64,000 nucleotides of DNA, taken from NCBI GenBank assembly GCA_041394705.1, contig JAWKHS010000017.1, forward strand, positions 1 to 64,000, given 5' to 3'. Below the pieces are notes generated by a model, which saw only the letters and a list, made by a program, of their open reading frames with translations, did no database searches and was not told where the DNA came from. The DNA is from Vicinamibacterales bacterium (GTDB lineage: Bacteria > Acidobacteriota > Vicinamibacteria > Vicinamibacterales > UBA2999). Positions 59,836-64,000 of this stretch are shown piece by piece (position 1 is the first letter of the stretch; each line of letters starts with the position of its first letter). The translations under genes were made by a program, and so were the position numbers.

Positions 59836-60252
59836 ATGCCGACGTTCACCGACTACCTGTGGTTCCAGACGTCCGCGCGCCAGGAGTTCGTGCGCATCAC
59901 GGACCAGGTCCGGACCATCGTGGAGAAGAGCGGCATCCACGACGGCATGGTGCTGGTGTCGGCTATGCACATCACCGCCGGGGTCTACGTGAACGACTGG
60001 GAGGACGGGCTCATCCACGACTTCCAGGAGTGGCTGGAGAAGCTCGCGCCGGCCGGGCTGCCGTACCGGCACCACCACACTGGCGAGGACAACGCCGACG
60101 CCCACCTGAAGCGGACGATCATGGGCCACCAGGTGATCCTGCCCGTCACCGACGGCGACCTGGACCTGGGCCCCTGGGAGCAGGTGTTCTACGCGGAGTT
60201 CGACGGCCAGCGGCGCAAACGGGTGGTCGTCAAGGTGATGGGCGAGCGCTAG
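59836..60252 (+). CDS. YjbQ/UPF0047 family protein
   Basis: This 138-aa protein has the family hallmarks SAMHITAGVYVNDWEDGLIHD (shown by its ends SAMHIT and GLIHD), HHHTGEDNADAHLKR and GHQVILPVTDGDL. YjbQ-type proteins have thiamine-phosphate synthase activity in vitro and bind metal through the His cluster; the role in cells is uncertain. GGAGG lies before the ATG. The gene is transcribed alone. Confidence 0.92.
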   Translation: MPTFTDYLWFQTSARQEFVRITDQVRTIVEKSGIHDGMVLVSAMHITAGVYVNDWEDGLIHDFQEWLEKLAPAGLPYRHHHTGEDNADAHLKRTIMGHQVILPVTDGDLDLGPWEQVFYAEFDGQRRKRVVVKVMGER

Positions 60253-60404
60253 ACGCCGCTCGCCCCTGGCATCGCTGCAAGGTTCGTCGAAACCGAGGTG
60301 GGCCCGCGTTCGGCGCGCCGGTTGGTGCGTTAGCCTTGCTGTACGGGCCCGACGCGTGGCCAAGCGTGACGTGGCAACGCCGGGCCGCGAAAGGAGCGCA
60401 CGAC

Positions 60405-60749
60405 ATGGCATTCCTGGCGATGGCGATCCCCATCCTCCCCGGCAAGAAGGCGACGTGGCAGGAGATGGCCGACAGCTTCATGAGCGGCACGATGAAGGTG
60501 ACGCTCGATGCCTCGCGGAAGGCAGCGGGCGTCCACGAGCGGACATTCCTCCAGGAGACGCCCCAGGGGGATCTGGTCATCGTCACGCTGGAGACGCGCG
60601 ACGGCAGCGATCCGATGGCGGCGTTCGGCAGGATGATGGCCGACCCCTCGATGAAGGCATTCAGCGCGTGGGCCGCCGACGTCCACGGCATGGCGCCCAC
60701 CGGCCCGCCGCCGGCGGCGCCACGACTCGTGTACGACAGCGAGACGTGA
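60405..60749 (+). CDS. Small ferredoxin-like (antibiotic-monooxygenase-fold) protein
   Basis: This 114-aa protein shows the pattern of small dimeric alpha-beta barrels: AIPILPGKKATWQEM, SRKAAGVHERTFLQETPQGDLVIVTLE and a short C-terminal helix. The family (possibly DUF6176) is not characterised. AGGAG stands 8 nt before the ATG. An earlier in-frame start belongs to a shadow frame. Confidence 0.7.
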   Translation: MAFLAMAIPILPGKKATWQEMADSFMSGTMKVTLDASRKAAGVHERTFLQETPQGDLVIVTLETRDGSDPMAAFGRMMADPSMKAFSAWAADVHGMAPTGPPPAAPRLVYDSET

Positions 60750-60845
60750 TCGTCCGCCCGCGTGGGGGCTCGTGCGGGTGACGAAACTGACGCTTGCCCT
60801 TGACCGAACGGCTGAGCCAGACTCCCCGGCCTGGAGGTTCCCCCC

Positions 60846-61997
60846 ATGCGTCGACTCCTCGCCGGCGTCGCTCTGCTTGCTCTGTCCGCGCCCGTGGCCG
60901 CGCAGCCCGCTGCCGCCCCCGCCATTCAACGCACGGCCCTGGATGTGGAGGCCGGCGTGCTCACGATCACGGGGACCGGCCTCGGCGCCGACGTCGTGGT
61001 GCTGGTGGAAGGGCGGCCCGCTGTGGTCCTGCCGGGGGCGACCGACACCGAAGTCCGCGTCGTGGCGCCGGAGTCGGTGCTGGTGACGGCCGGCGCGTTT
61101 CGCGTGGTCGTCGGTGATCCCAGCCGGCGCCTGGACGATGGATTCGTGGTGCTGAGCCCGGGCGGCCGATCCACGAATGGGCTGGCGGTGGAGCGCGGGC
61201 CAGCAGTGCCGGGGCCGGAGGCCCGTGTCGCGCGGCCGTCATTGAACCGGCTGGACGCCAGCGGCACGCCGTCAGTCGGTATCGGACCGAGCCTGATCGA
61301 GAACTCCGCGAACACCGCGGTCGGCCTTGGCGCGCTGGTGTCGGCCACGACCGGCAACTACAACGCGGCCCTCGGCTACACCGCGCTCTACGGGAACACG
61401 ACGGGCTCGTTCAACACGGCCAGTGGCAACGAGGCACTCCGCGTCAACACGACTGGGTTCTACAACACGGCCACTGGCCACACGGCGCTCTACGGCAACA
61501 CGACGGGCCATTGGAACACGGCCAGTGGCGTGGGGGCCCTGGCCAACAACAGCAGCGGCGCCAACAATGCCGCGTTCGGTTTTCAAGCGGGCGCCAACGC
61601 CACGACCGGCTCGTTCAACGTGTTCCTCGGATCGAACGTGTACGGCACCGCGGCCGACACGAACACCATGCGCCTCGGGCTGCCCTATAACGGCGTGACC
61701 GGTGCCGGCCAGAACCGCACGTTCGTCGCCGGGATCTACGGCACGCAGCTCACGTCACCGGCGCAGCAAGTGTTCGTGGACGTCAACGGCCAGTTGGGCA
61801 TCATGGGGCCGCCGGTGGCGACGGGCGGCGGTACGCTGAGCCCGGGGGCGCTGCCCCGGGCGATCCAGGATCGCCTCGCGACGCTGGAGCAGCTGGTCCG
61901 CGACCAGGCGGCAGTGCTCGCGGATCAGGCGTCGGCGCTCTCGGCGATGCGTGACCGGCTGAGCGTCCTGGAAGGGCAGCGGGTCGGCCGGCGCTGA
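60846..61997 (+). CDS. Exported repeat protein resembling trimeric adhesin heads
   Basis: This 383-aa protein has a signal peptide (1-19), an IPT/TIG-like beta domain (about 28-105) and a run of about 14-residue repeats (about 150-245) of the form NTTGxxNTAxGxxALyg, as in trimeric autotransporter heads and phage tail-spike stalks. A C-terminal coiled coil (about 340-375, LEQLVRDQAAVLADQASALS) would trimerise it. No membrane anchor or S74 chaperone domain is present, so it is likely secreted or bound through a partner. The repeats are AT-richer than their surroundings. GGAGG precedes the ATG. Confidence 0.78.
   Translation: MRRLLAGVALLALSAPVAAQPAAAPAIQRTALDVEAGVLTITGTGLGADVVVLVEGRPAVVLPGATDTEVRVVAPESVLVTAGAFRVVVGDPSRRLDDGFVVLSPGGRSTNGLAVERGPAVPGPEARVARPSLNRLDASGTPSVGIGPSLIENSANTAVGLGALVSATTGNYNAALGYTALYGNTTGSFNTASGNEALRVNTTGFYNTATGHTALYGNTTGHWNTASGVGALANNSSGANNAAFGFQAGANATTGSFNVFLGSNVYGTAADTNTMRLGLPYNGVTGAGQNRTFVAGIYGTQLTSPAQQVFVDVNGQLGIMGPPVATGGGTLSPGALPRAIQDRLATLEQLVRDQAAVLADQASALSAMRDRLSVLEGQRVGRR
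61390..61640 (+). repeat. Coding tandem repeats of about 42 nt
   Basis: AACACGACGGGC and close variants recur at about 61395, 61449 and 61497, with AACACGGCCAGTGGC-type segments between them. They encode the adhesin-head repeats and are prone to slippage and recombination. Confidence 0.7.
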
Positions 61998-62059
61998 GCC
62001 GTCGGCCGCCTCCGATCGGGCAACTCCGCCCGGCGTCCGGCCCATGGACCCGGTGGGTG

Positions 62060-62135
62060 TGGCGTCCCCGACGGGATTCGAACCCGTGTTTTAGCCTTGA
62101 AAGGGCCACGTCCTAGGCCTCTGGACGACGGGGAC
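62060..62135 (-). tRNA. tRNA-Glu(UUC)
   Basis: The minus strand folds as a full cloverleaf of 76 nt including encoded CCA: acceptor GTCCCCG/CGGGGAC, D-arm GTCC/GGAC, anticodon stem TGGCC/GGCTA with loop CTTTCAA (anticodon TTC), and T-arm ACGGG/CCCGT with TTCGAAT. The discriminator is G, as in bacterial tRNA-Glu. Confidence 0.97.
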
Positions 62136-62262
62136 GCGTGGGTGAGAACCCGGAATCGTAGCACGGAGCCCCGTCCGGCCGTCCCCTGAGGGGTTTCCCC
62201 GCCCGCCGTCGCTTGCTGTGAATGAACGGGTCGATGGGCGGCCCGGGCGAGGGGGGCAGGGG

Positions 62263-63480
62263 ATGGCCACGACGACGGCGGCGAGCGTTCGCGATCACCT
62301 CGATCCGTGGGGCTTCGGGCGGAGCGGCGATGCCGCCGAGGTCACCTGGACCGACTCGCCGCGGCCCGGCGACCCGCTCGACGACGCAGATTCGGACGCG
62401 GCCATTGCCGGCGACGAGCCGTGGACGCCGGCCCCTCACGCCCCGGCGGCCTACGCCGTCGACCCGCGGCCCTCCGGCCCCGGGTTCGCCGCCGACGCCG
62501 TCACCCCGGTGCCGCGGGAGATGTTCGGCATCCTGGCGCTCTTCGCGCTCGTCATCCTGGCGCAAGCCGTCTACATCGGCTACTCGCTGGTCGGCGGCTC
62601 CCGCGACGTGAGCGAGATGGTCGTGTCCTCCCATCCGAGCGGCGCCCAGGTCCTGGTCGACGGCCGCCTGGAGGGCACCACCCCCCTGGCGGCGTTCGTG
62701 GCGGCCGGCCGCCACCTGATCGAGGTCCTCGGGCCCGGCGGTGCGCCGGAACAGTTCGAGACGGACCTCGTGCCCGGCGAGCGGTGGGCGCGGCACGTCG
62801 AACTGCCGGGCACGCCCCAGCGCGCGGCGACGACGGGCACGCTCCGCGTGGACACCGGCGCGGCCGCGGCGCAGGTCCTCATCGACGGCGAACTCGCGGG
62901 CTCGACGCCGTACTCGCGCGAGTCACTTGCGTCCGGGCCCCATGTGGTCCGCGTGACGTTCGACCACGGCCGTGCCACGGAACGGCAGATCACGCTCGCT
63001 GGCGGCGAGACGCTGGCGTTGGTGCTCGACCCTCCGGCCGCGCGGCCGGCCGCGCCGGCGGGGCCGGTGTCGGGCTGGCTCAAGATCGAGGCGCCCTTCG
63101 CAGTCCAGGTGATGGAGAAGGGGGAAGTGCTGGGGTCGAGCGACGCCGATCGCCTCATGCTCAGCGCCGGCGGCCACGTGCTGGAGCTCGCGAACGCGGG
63201 GCTCGGCTTCACCGCGTCGGTCAAGACGGTGGTGTCGGCCGGCAAGGTCACGCCGCTCGTCGTCGACGTGCCCGTAGCCGCCGTGCACGTCAACGCCTCG
63301 CCGTGGGCCGAGGTGCTCGTGGACGGGCGGCGGGTGGGCGAGACGCCGCTGGCGAACCTGATGCTGCCGCTCGGGCCCCACAAGGTCGTCCTGCGCCACC
63401 CCGAGCTCGGTGAACGGGTCCAGTCGCTCGTGGTGCGCGCGTCCGGGCCGAACCGGCTTGCGGCGGATCTGCGGAGGTAG
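62263..63480 (+). CDS. Membrane-anchored PEGA-domain protein
   Basis: This 405-aa protein has an acidic cytosolic N-terminus (about 1-88), one membrane helix (about 90-112, MFGILALFALVILAQAVYIGY) and three or more PEGA-type repeats outside: VVSSHPSGAQVLVDGRLEGTTPL, TGAAAAQVLIDGELAGSTPYS and VNASPWAEVLVDGRRVGETPL. PEGA domains are beta repeats that bind surface partners, often in S-layer or signalling proteins. The ATG at 62263 is chosen because of a purine-rich GAGGGGGG run upstream; a GTG at 62218 is possible. The next gene begins 3 nt after the stop. Confidence 0.82.
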   Translation: MATTTAASVRDHLDPWGFGRSGDAAEVTWTDSPRPGDPLDDADSDAAIAGDEPWTPAPHAPAAYAVDPRPSGPGFAADAVTPVPREMFGILALFALVILAQAVYIGYSLVGGSRDVSEMVVSSHPSGAQVLVDGRLEGTTPLAAFVAAGRHLIEVLGPGGAPEQFETDLVPGERWARHVELPGTPQRAATTGTLRVDTGAAAAQVLIDGELAGSTPYSRESLASGPHVVRVTFDHGRATERQITLAGGETLALVLDPPAARPAAPAGPVSGWLKIEAPFAVQVMEKGEVLGSSDADRLMLSAGGHVLELANAGLGFTASVKTVVSAGKVTPLVVDVPVAAVHVNASPWAEVLVDGRRVGETPLANLMLPLGPHKVVLRHPELGERVQSLVVRASGPNRLAADLRR

Positions 63481-63483
63481 ACG

Positions 63484-64000
63484 ATGCGGAACGTCCTCAT
63501 CACGGCCGTCGTCGTGGCCCTGCTCGGCGCGTGGGCGCCCGCCACGGCGCAACCCGCCGTCCAGGCGGCGCTGGACCTCTACGCGGCCGCCGCCTACGAG
63601 GACGCCTTGCGCGCCCTCGACGCGCTCGACCCGGCGGCCCTGCCCGAGGACGCGCGCGTGACCGTCGATCGGCACCGCATGCTGTGTCTGATGGCGCTGG
63701 GCCGCCCCGACGAGGCCGAGGCGGCCGCGGCCGGCCTTCTGCAGATCGCGCCCGAGTTCGTGCTCACGGAGGCCGACGCGTCGCCTCGCGTGCGCGCCAT
63801 GTTCGACCACGCCCGCCGGCAGGTGCTGCCGCGGGTGGCGCGGCAGCTCTACACGGACGGCCGCGGCGCGTTCGATGCGGGGCGTCTCGACGAGGCGCGC
63901 GAGCTCTTCGCGACGCTCGGGCGCGTGCTGGCCGATCCGGAGCTCACCCGCGACGCCGCGCTGGCCGACCTGCGCGCCCTCGGTGAGGGGTTCCTGACGC
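63484..64000 (+). CDS. Exported TPR-like protein (N-terminal part; cut by window edge)
   Basis: The visible 172 residues include a signal peptide (1-22) and helical TPR-like repeats (LDLYAAAAYEDALRALDALD; ALGRPDEAEAAAAGLLQIAP; AGRLDEARELFATLG). It starts 3 nt after the PEGA gene, with GGAGG before the ATG, so the two are an operon and probably partners in one envelope complex. The C-terminus lies outside the window. Confidence 0.8.
   Translation, partial: MRNVLITAVVVALLGAWAPATAQPAVQAALDLYAAAAYEDALRALDALDPAALPEDARVTVDRHRMLCLMALGRPDEAEAAAAGLLQIAPEFVLTEADASPRVRAMFDHARRQVLPRVARQLYTDGRGAFDAGRLDEARELFATLGRVLADPELTRDAALADLRALGEGFLT

Noticed and set aside
61390..61640. CRISPR array at the repeated segment
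   Set aside because: The repeats are in frame, vary in sequence and encode adhesin-type repeats; there are no unique spacers of constant length.
62136..62262. Integrase attachment site next to tRNA-Glu
   Set aside because: No integrase gene, no direct repeat of the tRNA 3' end and no change in base composition nearby.

Overview
The window looks like chromosome from a high-GC, Gram-negative, soil-type bacterium, most likely an acidobacterium of the Vicinamibacteria/Luteitalea kind. The evidence is indirect: very GC-rich coding sequence throughout, an outer-membrane TonB receptor, many Tat-exported periplasmic enzymes (molybdenum hydroxylase, sulfite-oxidase-like enzyme, PLP enzymes), multiheme cytochrome c and an NtrC/PAS-kinase pair. 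I see no insertion sequence, prophage, CRISPR array or rRNA; one tRNA (Glu, UUC) is present.

Layout. 1-5628 (minus): small His-rich membrane protein, TonB-dependent receptor, M19 dipeptidase-like protein, Tat-signal 2Fe-2S subunit and the start of a molybdenum hydroxylase large subunit. 5748-10534: cupredoxin-like protein, gamma-glutamyltransferase, HEAT-like protein, beta-propeller protein. 10625-12767: two universal stress proteins (Usp) and, divergently, a ribosome-hibernation factor. 12800-22518 (minus): a tightly coupled catabolic operon (GNAT-aminotransferase fusion, amidohydrolase, aldehyde dehydrogenase, M28 peptidase, second molybdenum hydroxylase large subunit). 22590-25317: Tat-signal class V aminotransferase and an APC permease. 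25375-26490: a 43-residue membrane microprotein and a pentaheme cytochrome. 26665-38193: the stress block (CBS, Usp, Usp, receiver protein, NtrC-type regulator, PAS histidine kinase, 73-aa protein, Yip1, Hsp20, DUF4010 membrane protein, HAD-ATPase fusion, TlpA-like protein). 38227-47557: housekeeping and signalling genes (DUF3052, OsmC, FtsB, CutA, cystathionine gamma-synthase type enzyme, RsbU phosphatase, RNase III, ATPase, PurA). 47646-54427: PilZ protein, ABC exporter, polyphosphate kinase, TauE permease, propeller protein. 54556-64000: two HisC-like paralogues, cytochrome, sulfite-oxidase-like enzyme, YjbQ, small proteins, a repeat adhesin-like protein, tRNA-Glu, PEGA protein and a partial TPR-like protein.

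The main discovery candidate is a sigma-54 stress regulon. Six -24/-12 promoters (GG-N10-GC, mostly GGCAC...TTGC) lie immediately before stress-type genes or operons: Usp pair (12077), 43-aa microprotein (25543), receiver-Usp-Usp-CBS operon (28934), 73-aa protein (32522), Hsp20-Yip1 (33951) and HAD-ATPase/DUF4010 (37024). Each also has, 74-127 bp upstream of the predicted start point, a related element of the form GGGAA-TTCTCC-CGCC, the expected position for an activator site. The NtrC-type regulator and its PAS kinase are encoded in the middle of the block. I infer that this pair drives a dormancy or energy-stress regulon (Usp, CBS, Hsp20, hibernation factor, small membrane proteins), analogous in content to actinobacterial DosR regulons but using sigma-54.

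Other themes: several -10 hexamers sit only 6-12 nt before start codons, suggesting leaderless or near-leaderless mRNAs; unusual fusions (GNAT-aminotransferase, DUF2007-RNase III, HAD phosphatase-HerA-like ATPase); and heptanucleotide tandem repeats between two convergent gene pairs.
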